From JAGVPT01 sp035500675 (GTDB lineage Bacteria > Bacteroidota > Ignavibacteria > UBA10030 > UBA8401): a DNA stretch of 64,000 nucleotides. The notes below the pieces were generated by a model that worked only from the letters and a program-made list of their open reading frames with translations, had not been told where the DNA came from and searched no databases. Shown piece after piece: positions 9,167 to 18,386 of the stretch. The DNA is taken from assembly GCA_035500675.1 (NCBI GenBank), contig DATJXA010000066.1, positions 1-64,000 on the forward strand, in the 5' to 3' direction. The translations under genes and the position numbers were made by a program. Every line of letters starts with the position of its first letter. Positions within the stretch are counted from its first letter, which is position 1.

Positions 9167-9610
9167 ATGGGCTGGAAACAGGAGCAACGAGAGAGGATTC
9201 TTGACAAAGCGGCGACCGTAACTGAAGCCCGTATCCGGAAGCGGAACAAAAGCCTTGTAAAGATGATCATTGCAACGGCCATTCTCGGGACGGCAGTGAT
9301 CCTTATCGATAACGCGACCCGAAGTAAGGGGGCTCTTTTGCCGATCGATTTCACAAATCAACCGTCCACGGTTTCCACATGGAAACGCATGGGGTTTATA
9401 AAGTCGATCGTCGATACAAGCTCTTCGGTGGTCGTCGATGAAACATTGTGGGAAAACATGTCCCATGGAGAACGGCAAGCCGTCGTCATGCTGCTGGCGT
9501 CATACTGCGCAACAGAAAATCACAGGAGCGATTACCGCCTGACCATTAACGGCCATTTGTCGCACACAGTGCTTGCCAGTGTTGACGATAAAAGAGTGGT
9601 AGTGAAATAG
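9167..9610 (+). CDS. Small single-pass membrane protein, unknown function
   Basis: A 147-residue protein I do not recognise. A charged cytoplasmic head (about residues 1-32, rich in R, K and E) is followed by one hydrophobic helix around ILGTAVILI, then a 95-residue exterior part. An in-frame ATG at 9134 exists, but the ATG at 9167 has an AGGAAT element upstream and gives a sensible positive-inside topology. The following gene is also a small single-pass membrane protein 39 bases on, so the two are probably co-transcribed. Confidence 0.6.
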   Translation: MGWKQEQRERILDKAATVTEARIRKRNKSLVKMIIATAILGTAVILIDNATRSKGALLPIDFTNQPSTVSTWKRMGFIKSIVDTSSSVVVDETLWENMSHGERQAVVMLLASYCATENHRSDYRLTINGHLSHTVLASVDDKRVVVK

Positions 9611-9649
9611 CGGACCGATGTAGAACATACGCAGAAAGGAAAATGAGGC

Positions 9650-10039
9650 ATGGGTCAACAGCAAATGCTTTTGATGATCCTCGGTTCTATCGTTGTGAGC
9701 ATGGCTGTGTACACGGGAGTGCGCCTTTTCGAGGTCCACAATCAAGAGCAGAATAGAGATCGCATTCAAACCGAATTGATGCATATCTATGTCATCGCAT
9801 CGGAATATAAAATGAAACCGAAAAGCCTTGGGGGTGGAGGCGGTTCCTATAACGGATTTGAACTCCCCAACGCCTTCGTCATAGAACCCGATGTGTGGTA
9901 TTGGATCGGCCCCTCGGATCAAACGCTGTCGATGTTCGCGTACGGGACGGTGATAGGAAATGATGGTGCAAATCCTGTCAGGGTCACGTTCGTTGCTCCG
10001 TACGGGAGTCAGAAGTATCAATTTGCCGTTGCAAACTGA
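9650..10039 (+). CDS. Small pilin-like membrane-anchored protein, unknown function
   Basis: A 129-residue protein starting with a short polar head and one hydrophobic helix (LLMILGSIVVSMAVY), followed by an exposed domain containing a run of five glycines and Trp/Tyr-rich segments. The shape, an N-terminal helix followed by a small extracellular domain, recalls pseudopilins, but no prepilin-peptidase site (G|xxxxE) is obvious, so this is only a resemblance. A good ribosome site (GAGGC) precedes the ATG. It pairs with the small membrane protein just upstream. Confidence 0.6.
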   Translation: MGQQQMLLMILGSIVVSMAVYTGVRLFEVHNQEQNRDRIQTELMHIYVIASEYKMKPKSLGGGGGSYNGFELPNAFVIEPDVWYWIGPSDQTLSMFAYGTVIGNDGANPVRVTFVAPYGSQKYQFAVAN

Positions 10040-10086
10040 ACGGCGATTTAAGCACCCACCATCAAGCCTGTCTCAAAAAGGACTGC

Positions 10087-10290
10087 TTACTTCACAAGAG
10101 TCATCATTTTAACTAGTGAACCAGCCGCGGACGATAGCCTATAGATGAACACGCCGCTAGAATACCTCGATCCATCGAACCGAACCGAATAAACTCCCGC
10201 CGGCTTTGTTGCATCGACGATCGAACCCAGCCTTCCGAGGGACTTCTGCTCACCATCGGTGAAGAAGCTAATATCGACCTCATGGTATAA
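10087..10290 (-). pseudogene. Orphan T9SS C-terminal sorting-tail remnant
   Basis: Translated on the minus strand, this stretch ends in a recognisable T9SS sorting domain: VDISFFTDG, then LGRLGSIVDATKPAG, then FDGSRYSSGVFIYRLSS and the terminal LVKMMTLVK just before a TAA at 10087-10089. No start codon or cargo domain precedes it; only about 65 residues remain, and the segment lies directly beyond the terminator of the LysM gene. It is best read as the 3' relic of a deleted secreted-protein gene. The preserved end-of-protein motif and stop make chance unlikely. Confidence 0.75.
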
Positions 10291-10325
10291 AAAATGCCTC
10301 CCGCCGATATGGCACGGGAGGCATT
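10289..10325 (-). terminator. Rho-independent terminator of the LysM gene
   Basis: On the minus strand an 11-bp perfect stem (AATGCCTCCCG / CGGGAGGCATT, 11-base loop) is followed by a T run (10289-10294 in complement). It lies 34 bases after the LysM gene's stop. Confidence 0.85.
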
Positions 10326-10359
10326 CCTTAATCTTGAAGGATAATACGGTGGAATTGTA

Positions 10360-11103
10360 CTACGCGTGTTTTTTACTCCAATATACCCGCTCCGCACTTT
10401 TTTCTGCCGTCGTTAAACTGCCAGGCGGCGGGATCATAAGGCGTTGACCGACATGGATAATATCAGGGTCTTTGATGCGATCCCTGTTGGCTTGCCAGAT
10501 CTTCGGCCAGAGGAACGGGCTGTCATAGATTTTTTTCTTTTTTGAAATGTTCCAGAGACAATCACGGTATTTCGACCAGGAACGCACGACGTAGTGCTCT
10601 TCCGATTCTGCTGCTGACGCCACCTTGGCGAGAGTAGACCGCAGATTGTCGATCTTGCTTTGAACTTTCTGCAAACGTTCATAGTAGCGCTCTACATCCG
10701 CAAGACGTTCTTTCATCAGATTGTCTTTTATTGCCTGTGCCGAATCGACGTCCGACCTGTGAGCATAAAGATCTTGGTCGGAAAGAGTGAGCAGCTCTGC
10801 GACGCGGCGTTCAAGATCCTGCAGACGCCGTTCAAAATCTGTCCGAACGGCATCGCTTGCGCCGGATAAAGCAAGGGTCTCATCTTTGACCGTCTGAATT
10901 TGCTTGTCCAGGCTGGCAAGAGCCGAACGCAGGGCGTCAATTTGTTTTGTGAGAGTCCCGAGTTCATTCTTGAGGCTGTCGCGTTGAGATGTGTATTCTG
11001 TGATTTGCTTCTGCCATTCCTCTTTCGAAAGTTTTTCCTGTGAACTGGCCGAGGTCGCGGCAATCAGAAGGAAAGCACAGAGTGAAAGTATTTTGAGTTT
11101 CAT
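10360..11103 (-). CDS. Exported coiled-coil protein with C-terminal LysM domain
   Basis: A 247-residue exported protein. A signal peptide (MKLKILSLCAFLLIAATSASS) precedes a long heptad-rich coiled coil (about 30-170) and a C-terminal LysM-type peptidoglycan-binding domain starting at HYVVRSWSKYRDCLW and ending at VGQRLMIPPPG. It would sit in the periplasm bound to the cell wall. The ATG at 11103 is chosen because AGGAG lies 7 bases upstream and the signal peptide begins there; an in-frame codon upstream would lengthen the product only into the previous gene. It follows the small lipoprotein gene by about 30 bases and likely shares its transcript. It ends at a clear terminator. Confidence 0.82.
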   Translation of the reverse strand: MKLKILSLCAFLLIAATSASSQEKLSKEEWQKQITEYTSQRDSLKNELGTLTKQIDALRSALASLDKQIQTVKDETLALSGASDAVRTDFERRLQDLERRVAELLTLSDQDLYAHRSDVDSAQAIKDNLMKERLADVERYYERLQKVQSKIDNLRSTLAKVASAAESEEHYVVRSWSKYRDCLWNISKKKKIYDSPFLWPKIWQANRDRIKDPDIIHVGQRLMIPPPGSLTTAEKSAERVYWSKKHA

Positions 11104-11132
11104 GATGTTCTCCTGAATAAGTTCTTGTGCCG

Positions 11133-11399
11133 TCACTGCTGGCTTTGAAGCCGCTGCCGCGTTAATTTCTGATTGTTTTCTGCGGTTGCGAGCTCTTCTT
11201 TCTTTTGATTGACCTGCGCTTCGAGCGCTGTCTTTTCAACCTCTTTTGCCGCCACTTCTTTTTTCAGCGATTCCGTTTCGGATTTAAGCTGGTCGAGCTG
11301 AGCCAATTCATCGGCCGTGGGACCGCTGCTGCATCCGGCAAACATCGCTGCGACGAAAACAAAGAGGAGCGCAAGTGAAACACTCCGTAGTTTTTTCAT
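11133..11399 (-). CDS. Small coiled-coil lipoprotein
   Basis: An 88-residue lipoprotein: signal peptide with lipobox MFAGC (cysteine at residue 24), then an almost uninterrupted coiled coil (QLKSETESLKKEVAAKE onwards), a pattern like Lpp-type or other envelope spacer lipoproteins. The ATG at 11399 has AAAGGAG upstream; longer frames to 11603 lack a signal and are rejected. Gene order with the LysM/coiled-coil gene suggests the two proteins act together at the cell wall. Confidence 0.78.
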   Translation of the reverse strand: MKKLRSVSLALLFVFVAAMFAGCSSGPTADELAQLDQLKSETESLKKEVAAKEVEKTALEAQVNQKKEELATAENNQKLTRQRLQSQQ

Positions 11400-11491
11400 A
11401 CCTGCTCCTTTGACTAGATGATCAATAGATGACACGGCAGACTTTTCCCCGTGCCCAGGACTGAGTTTCTTTAGAAAAGCGAATTGCGGAG

Positions 11492-11845
11492 TTAAGAACG
11501 CGGCGGGGCGCGAAGCGCTGTTGGCGAAAAAGATCGTGCGGGAGTCGGAAAAAATACTGCGGCTATTTCGCCGAACCGTTCCGAAGAGAGAACCGAGATC
11601 CATGGCTCAGCGGCATCTAGAATACAATGCTTGGAGAATTGTTCGGATGAAGTGAGATGTTTGTGGGATGTCCAGAATGGAAGTTCGTCAAAAATAATGC
11701 TCCGGTCGGCCTGACCCGAGAGGGCTTTATCCGTCTTAAAGAAGAGCGCTTCATCCAGAAGATTCTTCGGACTAAGGGCTCCCGCGACGAGATACGCAGA
11801 GAGGATTATTCCGACCGCTAAACGATCGAACTTTGAAACTCTCAT
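11492..11845 (-). CDS. Hypothetical membrane-anchored small protein
   Basis: A 117-residue open frame with an N-terminal hydrophobic helix (AVGIILSAYLVAGAL) after a short basic start, then a soluble part without recognisable motifs. No ribosome site is obvious before the ATG. It is on the same strand as, and 92 bases before, the lipoprotein gene. I cannot assign a function, and coding status is only likely. Confidence 0.4.
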   Translation of the reverse strand: MRVSKFDRLAVGIILSAYLVAGALSPKNLLDEALFFKTDKALSGQADRSIIFDELPFWTSHKHLTSSEQFSKHCILDAAEPWISVLSSERFGEIAAVFFPTPARSFSPTALRAPPRS

Positions 11846-12052
11846 ATCATAGAACGGAAGATGTCATAAACCTACATGTCTATATAATTAGACATTATTT
11901 TCGCTCTAATTGTTCCATTTCCAAAGAATCGGCCTGTAGGCCGTTGTACATTGATGAAATTGATGCAGGCTGAAAGCTTGTCCCGGAATATTTGGGGGGA
12001 TAAGAGGCGATCAGTAAGGGGGTTTCATGCGTAGGCAGTCAACCAGATTTTT
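11846..12052. other. Intergenic gap with TGTCTA palindrome
   Basis: The gap between the two minus-strand genes contains the palindrome TGTCTA-TATAAT-TAGACA (11877-11894), a 6-bp-arm inverted repeat within AT-rich sequence about 35 bases before the downstream small gene's ATG. It could be an operator or simply part of a promoter. Confidence 0.35.
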
Positions 12053-15025
12053 TTAAACCCCCGGCTTGAGTATAACTCCCATATTTTTATGCCCGTTCAT
12101 TTTGACGGTCACCGGCTTGTCGAAACGGAGGTGCCGTGCATACGTCGCTTCCTCGACAGATTCCCGGGCGTTGAGCCATTCCCAATCCATGAACCCTTGG
12201 TTCGCGTGCGCATTCACGGTAAAATATCCCACCATGAATGACGTGAGATTCTGGAAAAAATGCGAACCCTGGGATGGAGTGACGTTGAAATCTTTCATGT
12301 TCGCTTCTACAATAACCGCGGCTCCCGAGATCTGGTCCCACGTGACGGGGATGCCGAGCCAAGGGTCGAGCGTTCCCCAACGCCCGACGCCGATCAAAAG
12401 ATAAGGCGTTTGCGCTGCAACAAGTTTTGCGTTCAGGCGGCTTACCTCTCCTGCAACGTCGCGGCTTCTCGAACGGTCGAAGCGGTGAAAATCGACGACT
12501 ACGACATCGCGAATATCTTTGAGCACTCCGTTCCCCAGAACATTGAAGCTTTGACAAATTAATTTCGAAGGGTCCACATCGCCGATATCTAATTCTTCCG
12601 CCTCGCGGTTGATAACAAGCGGACGCATCTGAAGCAGGCCAAACTCCTTCGGTTTCCCCTCTGGCACTGAAAGATTGACCGCAAATTCAATTTCGACCGG
12701 AGACCCCATTCCCCAACTTCCCATGTCGAGGATAAGCTCAAGCATTTCCGGGAGCGCGAAGACATGCCCTTTCAGAAGCGGAGCGAATGTCACAAGCCGC
12801 ACCCCTTTGCGCGAGATGCCTTCCGAGATGACGTTGTTCTCGGGTGAATAGGTAGAGCCGATATAATTCAATGTCCCGTCATTCTCCGCGATCTGAAGGT
12901 CGAATTTCTTCACGAGCATATCGTGGTTCACGACGATCGCATCCTCATGCCCGGTCAACACGAGCGCAAAAAACTCATTCTGGTTGTTGTGAAGCGTGTC
13001 GTCGATCGACGACAATTGCTGCAGCGGATACTTCGGACAAAACCGCAACGCGTTCCCCCCGTCGACAATAATTTTTCCAAGGCCGAGGGCGAGCGAGACG
13101 ACGCCATCCTGTGAAGTTTGCGGGGGAATCGGATAGAAATTGTGGGACCTCCCCACTCCTGAAAAATCGGGATAAAATTTATCGTTGTGCGGGGCCCCGA
13201 CCACCTTCTGGATCATCACCGCCATTTTTTCTTCCTCGAGCCGGTACGACGTCACGCGGATGTAGTCTTTCGCCGTTTGGTAGAAAGTCGAAGCGTAGAC
13301 GCGCTTGATCGCGTTGACCAATTCTCCAAGCCGAGCGCGTTTATCCGGACTGTTGTTGGGAATCATGTACGTTTCATAGACGCCGGCAAACGGATGATAC
13401 TGGGAATCCTCCAAAAGGCTCGACGAGCGCACTGCGAGCGGTTGATCGATGAGCTCGAGGAATGCCGCAAGGCCTTCGAGAATTTCCGGAGGGAATTTCT
13501 TCGCCTCGAGAAACCGCCGGGTGATCTCGATGTCATCCGAGGCATTCAGCGCGTACTTGCGCAAATGATTGTCGTCGAGGAATTGGTCGAACACGTCCGT
13601 TGCAACGACGATCGAAGGGGGCACAAAAATATGCGCTCCGTCGAAACGGCCGCGCACATCATAATTATTGAGAAGGACGTTGACGAACCCCAGGCCGCGC
13701 GCTTTTCCTCCGAGCGAGCCGGTTCCGATACGCGCAAAACTGCTTGTCGCATCGAACGTGTCGGGGGCAAAGTCTGAGATCATCCCCCGCTGACGCTCCT
13801 TGCGATAGTCATGGAGTGAAGAGATAAGGTCGGCTCGCAGCGCTGCGACCGAAGGATAATCTGAAACCTGGCGTGGCCTCAAGCGGTGAGCGAGCCAAAA
13901 TTCCGTGCGGGCTTTCAGCCAATTCGAAAAATGATTCCGCTCGCCGTGGTAGAGAATACTCTCTTCAGGAACTATACGGAGTTGTTCTTCGAGCGACCGC
14001 AAGTCATGCGCGCGTCCGACCTCTGTCCCATTCGCCGTCCGAAAAATGAAATCGCCGAAGCTAAAATACTGAACCATGAACTGGCGCAGGTCTTCCAGCA
14101 GCGTCGGGGATTCCTTGAACAGGAACGACGCCCCGACAAGCCTTGCGCGCTCTTCGTTCTGTTGGACGTTCGACTGAAGAAGGACCGGAATATCGGGATG
14201 TTTCGTTTTGACATTTTTCGCAAATTCGATGCCTGCGAGAGCATCCTGTCTCCCACCGCGCGAGAAATCGATGTCCGAGATGATGCCGAGAATGTCGTTT
14301 TGGTATTTTTCGTAATACTCCCACGCCTCCTCATACGTCGTGCAAAGAAGGATCTTGGGACGTGCGCGCATCCTCAAAAATTTGTCCGAGAGGTTAATTC
14401 CCTCCGAAATAAGGCGCTGCGACTGTTTAAGAATTTCGGTGTAAATAAGCGGTAGGTACGCGGAATAGAAGCGGACATTGTCCTCGATGAGAATAATGGA
14501 TTGCACGCCTGCTGCCCGTATGTCGTTGTCGACGTTGAGCCGATCCTCCACATACTTAATGATCGCGATCAAAATCCTGAAATCTCCCTGCCAGATAAAG
14601 ACTCTGTCGAACACCGAGGTGTCGTGGTGAGCGAAAAGCTCCGTCAATTCCCGATTGTCGTAGCCGAGGAGGATCATAGGCATTTTGAGCCCTGCGTCGC
14701 GCACCATCTTTGCAAAAGTCACAGCGTGCATGTCTTCGATATGCGGAGTCGTGATGATCATATCGAATCGGTTTTCTTCCCGTGCGAGAGCAATAGCCTC
14801 CTTTCCGCTCGAGACGCGCGTCAATTCCGGCGAATGGCTCAGACTCAAGCCTTGATATTCGTTGCGGATCAGCTCGTAGAGCCTGCCGTCTTCTTCAAAA
14901 AGGTATGAGTCGTAAAGGCTTGCAACAAGAAGGATGTCGCGCACGCGGAAACGGGTGAGGTTTTGAAACCCCTGGAATTGGGCACCGTGGCCCTGTTCAA
15001 CCCCGAAAGGCTCGAAGGTGTGCAT
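12053..15025 (-). CDS. Receiver-receiver-ATP-grasp (PPDK_N) fusion protein
   Basis: A 990-residue cytoplasmic protein. Residues 30-160 form a receiver-like domain whose phosphoacceptor position reads Thr (MIITTPHI). Residues 176-320 form a second receiver with intact acidic pocket (E181/D182), phosphoacceptor D251 and K304. Residues 430-850 are the ATP-grasp domain of pyruvate phosphate dikinase / PEP synthase type: GSLGGKARGL (436-445), AVRSSSLLEDS (531-541), FAGVYET, and the closing LLQMRPL. The swivelling phosphohistidine domain and the PEP/pyruvate barrel are absent, so it cannot be a normal PPDK. Homologues of this architecture are usually annotated only as PEP/pyruvate-binding proteins. 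The physiological substrate is unknown. The ATG lacks a strong ribosome site. Confidence 0.8.
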   Translation of the reverse strand: MHTFEPFGVEQGHGAQFQGFQNLTRFRVRDILLVASLYDSYLFEEDGRLYELIRNEYQGLSLSHSPELTRVSSGKEAIALAREENRFDMIITTPHIEDMHAVTFAKMVRDAGLKMPMILLGYDNRELTELFAHHDTSVFDRVFIWQGDFRILIAIIKYVEDRLNVDNDIRAAGVQSIILIEDNVRFYSAYLPLIYTEILKQSQRLISEGINLSDKFLRMRARPKILLCTTYEEAWEYYEKYQNDILGIISDIDFSRGGRQDALAGIEFAKNVKTKHPDIPVLLQSNVQQNEERARLVGASFLFKESPTLLEDLRQFMVQYFSFGDFIFRTANGTEVGRAHDLRSLEEQLRIVPEESILYHGERNHFSNWLKARTEFWLAHRLRPRQVSDYPSVAALRADLISSLHDYRKERQRGMISDFAPDTFDATSSFARIGTGSLGGKARGLGFVNVLLNNYDVRGRFDGAHIFVPPSIVVATDVFDQFLDDNHLRKYALNASDDIEITRRFLEAKKFPPEILEGLAAFLELIDQPLAVRSSSLLEDSQYHPFAGVYETYMIPNNSPDKRARLGELVNAIKRVYASTFYQTAKDYIRVTSYRLEEEKMAVMIQKVVGAPHNDKFYPDFSGVGRSHNFYPIPPQTSQDGVVSLALGLGKIIVDGGNALRFCPKYPLQQLSSIDDTLHNNQNEFFALVLTGHEDAIVVNHDMLVKKFDLQIAENDGTLNYIGSTYSPENNVISEGISRKGVRLVTFAPLLKGHVFALPEMLELILDMGSWGMGSPVEIEFAVNLSVPEGKPKEFGLLQMRPLVINREAEELDIGDVDPSKLICQSFNVLGNGVLKDIRDVVVVDFHRFDRSRSRDVAGEVSRLNAKLVAAQTPYLLIGVGRWGTLDPWLGIPVTWDQISGAAVIVEANMKDFNVTPSQGSHFFQNLTSFMVGYFTVNAHANQGFMDWEWLNARESVEEATYARHLRFDKPVTVKMNGHKNMGVILKPGV

Positions 15026-15130
15026 AGGGGAAGATCAGCAAACAAGAATCAAAAACAAAAGCCTTCCGAAGATGGATTAATTATTCAGAAGGTATAATAG
15101 ACAATCGAACAGCCACTACTAATATCGCTC

Positions 15131-15218
15131 GCCACCAAGTCGCAAAGACACTAAGAAGATGACGAAATCGCTTAACCAATAAATAGAAGATTTCTTTGGG
15201 CCTTGGAGACTTGGTGGC
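15131..15218. repeat. Intergenic palindromic element A
   Basis: Perfect 11-bp inverted arms (GCCACCAAGTC at 15131-15141 and GACTTGGTGGC at 15208-15218) enclose 66 bases that contain CGCAAAGACAC and a TTTGGGCCTTGGA stretch. It is similar in composition to three other intergenic elements in this window. Confidence 0.65.
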
Positions 15219-15239
15219 TTGCCAATATAATTATGTGTG

Positions 15240-16601
15240 TTACACCAATCCCTGGTCCATCATCGAATCGGCAACCTTGAGAAACCCGCCGATGTTGGCG
15301 CCGTTGACATAGTTGCCCGGTGTGCCGAACCGGTTCGCCATTTCCACGCAGGTTTTATGAATGCTCTTCATGATAATGTGAAGACGGTTGTCAACTTCTT
15401 CGCGCGTCCAGGGCATCCGCATGCTGTTCTGCGACATCTCAAGGCCGGAGACGGCGACGCCTCCCGCATTGGCAGCCTTTGCCGGACCGTAGAGAATTCC
15501 GGCGTCGAGAAATATTTTAACGCCGTCGAGCGTCGTCGGCATGTTCGCTCCTTCGGCGACGACGTACACTTTATTTTTGAGCAGGTTCTGCGCATCCTTT
15601 GCATTGACCTCGTTCTGCGTCGCGCTGGGGAAAGCACAATCCGCTTTATGATTCCAGAGCGGGTTGTGATCGAGTTTCGGGTCGGCCGGCGAATAGACAA
15701 CGCCCTTGAATTTATCGGCGTATTCTTTAATTCTCCCGCGCCTCGTATTTTTCAATTCCATGACAAAGTCGAGCTTCTCTTTCGAAATGCCTTCTTCATC
15801 GTAGATGTATCCGTTTGAATCCGACAATGTCAACGCCTTACCCCCGAGTTGATTGATCTTCTCGACAGTGTATTGCGCAACGTTGCCGCTTCCCGAGACG
15901 AGGCATTTTTTCCCTTGGAGCGTCTGCCCTTTGGTCGAGAGCATTTCGGACGCAAAATATACCGCGCCGTACCCGGTCGCTTCCGGCCGGATGAGAGATC
16001 CGCCCCAATTCAAACCCTTGCCGGTTAACACGCCGGTAAATTCGTTGCATAAACGTTTGTACTGGCCGAAAAGAAAACCGATCTCCCTCCCGCCTACGCC
16101 GATGTCACCGGCCGGTACATCCGTGTTGGGGCCGATATGACGGGACAATTCAGTCATAAAACTTTGGCAGAAATGCATCACTTCGTTGTCGCTTTTTCCT
16201 TTGGGGTCGAAATCCGATCCCCCTTTTCCTCCGCCCATCGGGAGCGTGGTGAGACTGTTTTTGAAGACCTGTTCGAACGCGAGGAACTTCAGGATCCCAA
16301 GCGTCACGGAAGGATGGAATCGAAGGCCTCCCTTATAGGGGCCGATGACGCTGTTCATTTCGATGCGGTAGCCTCGATTGATGCGGATCGTTCCGTGATC
16401 GTCCATCCACGGGACGCGAAACATAATGACTCGCTCCGGCTCGATCATCCTCTCCAAAATTTTTGCGTTGCGATATTCAGGATGCCTTTCAAGCACTGTG
16501 CTGAGCGATTCAGCGACTTCCTGGACCGCTTGATGAAATTCCGGTTCACTGGGATTTTTTGATTTGACTTCAGCCATTAAGGCCGATACGTACTCTGACA
16601 T
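15240..16601 (-). CDS. gdhA: NADP-type glutamate dehydrogenase
   Basis: Hexameric glutamate dehydrogenase, which makes glutamate from 2-oxoglutarate and ammonia with NAD(P)H in the cytoplasm. The 453-residue length and the sequence match the bacterial NADP-dependent class: PYKGGLRFHPSV, the active-site lysine segment LPMGGGKGGSDFDPKGKSD, VPAGDIGVGGREIG and the dinucleotide-binding VSGSGNVAQY. The ATG at 16601 has GGAGG 6 bases upstream and matches family length; an in-frame extension to 16754 is rejected. It is monocistronic, flanked by palindromic elements on both sides. Confidence 0.96.
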   Translation of the reverse strand: MSEYVSALMAEVKSKNPSEPEFHQAVQEVAESLSTVLERHPEYRNAKILERMIEPERVIMFRVPWMDDHGTIRINRGYRIEMNSVIGPYKGGLRFHPSVTLGILKFLAFEQVFKNSLTTLPMGGGKGGSDFDPKGKSDNEVMHFCQSFMTELSRHIGPNTDVPAGDIGVGGREIGFLFGQYKRLCNEFTGVLTGKGLNWGGSLIRPEATGYGAVYFASEMLSTKGQTLQGKKCLVSGSGNVAQYTVEKINQLGGKALTLSDSNGYIYDEEGISKEKLDFVMELKNTRRGRIKEYADKFKGVVYSPADPKLDHNPLWNHKADCAFPSATQNEVNAKDAQNLLKNKVYVVAEGANMPTTLDGVKIFLDAGILYGPAKAANAGGVAVSGLEMSQNSMRMPWTREEVDNRLHIIMKSIHKTCVEMANRFGTPGNYVNGANIGGFLKVADSMMDQGLV

Positions 16602-17099
16602 ACAAACCTCCGGGTGGGAAAAAATTCTATTCGAAGAAATTTTGGCGACTAGTAATTTCGTCGCGAACTTTTTTGATGTGAGGTGAAGCGGTGAACAACT
16701 CGATGTAAATCGATTCTTTGGATTGCTATGGTCGCAAAAACTATGCCGCGGCAAGATGTTGCAGTTCCGGCGTTTAAACCAAGGTTTATTGCGATGAGGA
16801 TTCCCCTTTTCTTAAAAATGCAACCTTCCATGGAAGAATTGTCATTTTTGGACTGGGGTGATTGTATTCTATCGCAAAGACACAAAGACGTTAAGAATTT
16901 TAGTGTTGACGCTGCTGAATCCATCTTTGCATTCATTGCGTCCTTGCGGTTAAAAACTCAAGATCATTTATTGGAAGCGGCACAAACAACTGTCGAGGAA
17001 TTTCATTCCAAAATTTTCGCCTGTTTTTTTAACTCAAACTTGTTATCTTCTCAAATCGAATTTATGCCGAAAGATAATATTTTATAGAGAGGGTTACGT
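16602..17099. other. Divergent intergenic region between gdhA and pepT
   Basis: A 498-base gap between divergent genes, so it must contain both promoters. It also holds palindromic element B at about 16872-16960. An open frame across it (16728-17087) runs through the repeat and has no recognisable homology, so I do not call it. Confidence 0.5.
16872..16960. repeat. Intergenic palindromic element B
   Basis: Imperfect inverted arms: CGCAAAGACACAAAGAC (from 16873) versus the complement of CATTGCGTCCTTGCGGTT, both fitting CGCAARGACRCAAWGA, with an AT-rich centre. Same composition as elements A, C and D. Confidence 0.6.
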
Positions 17100-18347
17100 A
17101 TGAACGAATCCGTATTAGATAGACTTCTCCGTTATGTGAAAATCGACACCCAGTCAAAAGAGGATGCTGAATCGTATCCCAGCACACCAAAGCAACTGGA
17201 CCTTCTGAACCTGCTTACAAAAGAATTGCAACAGCTCGGGCTTAAAGACGCAGCAATGGATAAGTATGGATACGTCATGGCGACGATTCCGTCGAATCTT
17301 CCATCTAATCATAAAGCTGCGGGAAAAGTCCCCGTTATCGGATTGATCTCTCATGTTGATACGTCCCCCTCGGAAAGCGGCGCTAACGTAAAGCCGCAGG
17401 TCGTCGACTACAAAGGCGGAGACATTGTTCTTCCCGGAGATACATCGGTCGTTATTAAAGATTCTGAGAACCCGGAGTTAAAACACAATATCGGAAAGAA
17501 GGTCGTCACGAGCGACGGCACGACGCTTCTGGGCGCAGACGACAAAGCCGGCCTTGCGATCATCATGACGACGGCGCAAACACTCCTCAATAACCCAAAG
17601 ATATTACACGGAGATATCCGGATCGGCTTCACTCCTGATGAAGAGATCGGCGCCGGGACAAAATTTTTCGACATCAAAAAGTTCGGCGCTCAGTTTGCGT
17701 ACACAGTCGACGGCGACACACCGGGCGAGCTCAACAAGGAGACGTTCAGCGCTGACCAGGCCGTCATCACGGTGTTTGGAAGAAATATCCATCCCGGCTC
17801 CGCAAAAGGTATCATGGTGAACTCGATTCGCGCGATGGCGGATATTATTGTCCGGATGCCGAAAGACGTCGCCCCAGAGACCACTGAAGGGTACGAGCCG
17901 TACATCCATCCACATACGCTCGAAGGCGAAGAATCGAAGTCGACGTTGAAAATTCTTCTGCGCGATTTTAACACCCCAGGCCTGACCGTGTTGAAACGAG
18001 CGCTCGAAAAAATTATTGCCGAAGTGAAGCCTCTTCACCCAAAGGCGAACATCGAATTGAAGATCGTCGAACAGTATCGCAACATGAAGGACGGACTCGG
18101 AAACGATCCTCGTTTGCTCGGCTGCCTCGAAGAGGCGACAAAGCGAGCCGGTCTCGCCCCCGAATGGAAGCCAATTCGCGGCGGAACGGACGGTTCGAAG
18201 CTCACCGCAATGGGTCTGCCGACTCCGAATATTTTCACCGGCGGACAAAATTACCATTGCAAGAACGAATGGGCGTCCGTCTACGGCATGGAAAAAGCCG
18301 TCGAGACGGTCGTCAATCTCGTTCAGCTCTGGGTGGAAAAGAGTTGA
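17100..18347 (+). CDS. pepT: Peptidase T (tripeptide aminopeptidase)
   Basis: M20-family zinc aminopeptidase that removes N-terminal residues from tripeptides in the cytoplasm. Family landmarks: SHVDTSPS (first zinc ligand), LLGADDKAG (bridging Asp), TPDEEIGAG (catalytic Glu and zinc ligand), the dimerisation-domain NIHPGSAKG, and the final IRGGTDGS / GGQNYHCKNEW segment. Its 415 residues equal the family's usual length. An OPT oligopeptide transporter gene follows after 178 bases, consistent with peptide uptake and hydrolysis. A palindromic element sits between them. Confidence 0.95.
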   Translation: MNESVLDRLLRYVKIDTQSKEDAESYPSTPKQLDLLNLLTKELQQLGLKDAAMDKYGYVMATIPSNLPSNHKAAGKVPVIGLISHVDTSPSESGANVKPQVVDYKGGDIVLPGDTSVVIKDSENPELKHNIGKKVVTSDGTTLLGADDKAGLAIIMTTAQTLLNNPKILHGDIRIGFTPDEEIGAGTKFFDIKKFGAQFAYTVDGDTPGELNKETFSADQAVITVFGRNIHPGSAKGIMVNSIRAMADIIVRMPKDVAPETTEGYEPYIHPHTLEGEESKSTLKILLRDFNTPGLTVLKRALEKIIAEVKPLHPKANIELKIVEQYRNMKDGLGNDPRLLGCLEEATKRAGLAPEWKPIRGGTDGSKLTAMGLPTPNIFTGGQNYHCKNEWASVYGMEKAVETVVNLVQLWVEKS

Positions 18348-18386
18348 ATCGTTTTTACACCAATACGCACGGCATACTGTTGCAGG

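Noticed and set aside
16728..17087. 119-residue open frame on the plus strand between gdhA and pepT
   Set aside because: It runs through a palindromic repeat, has no recognisable domain and sits where both divergent promoters must be.
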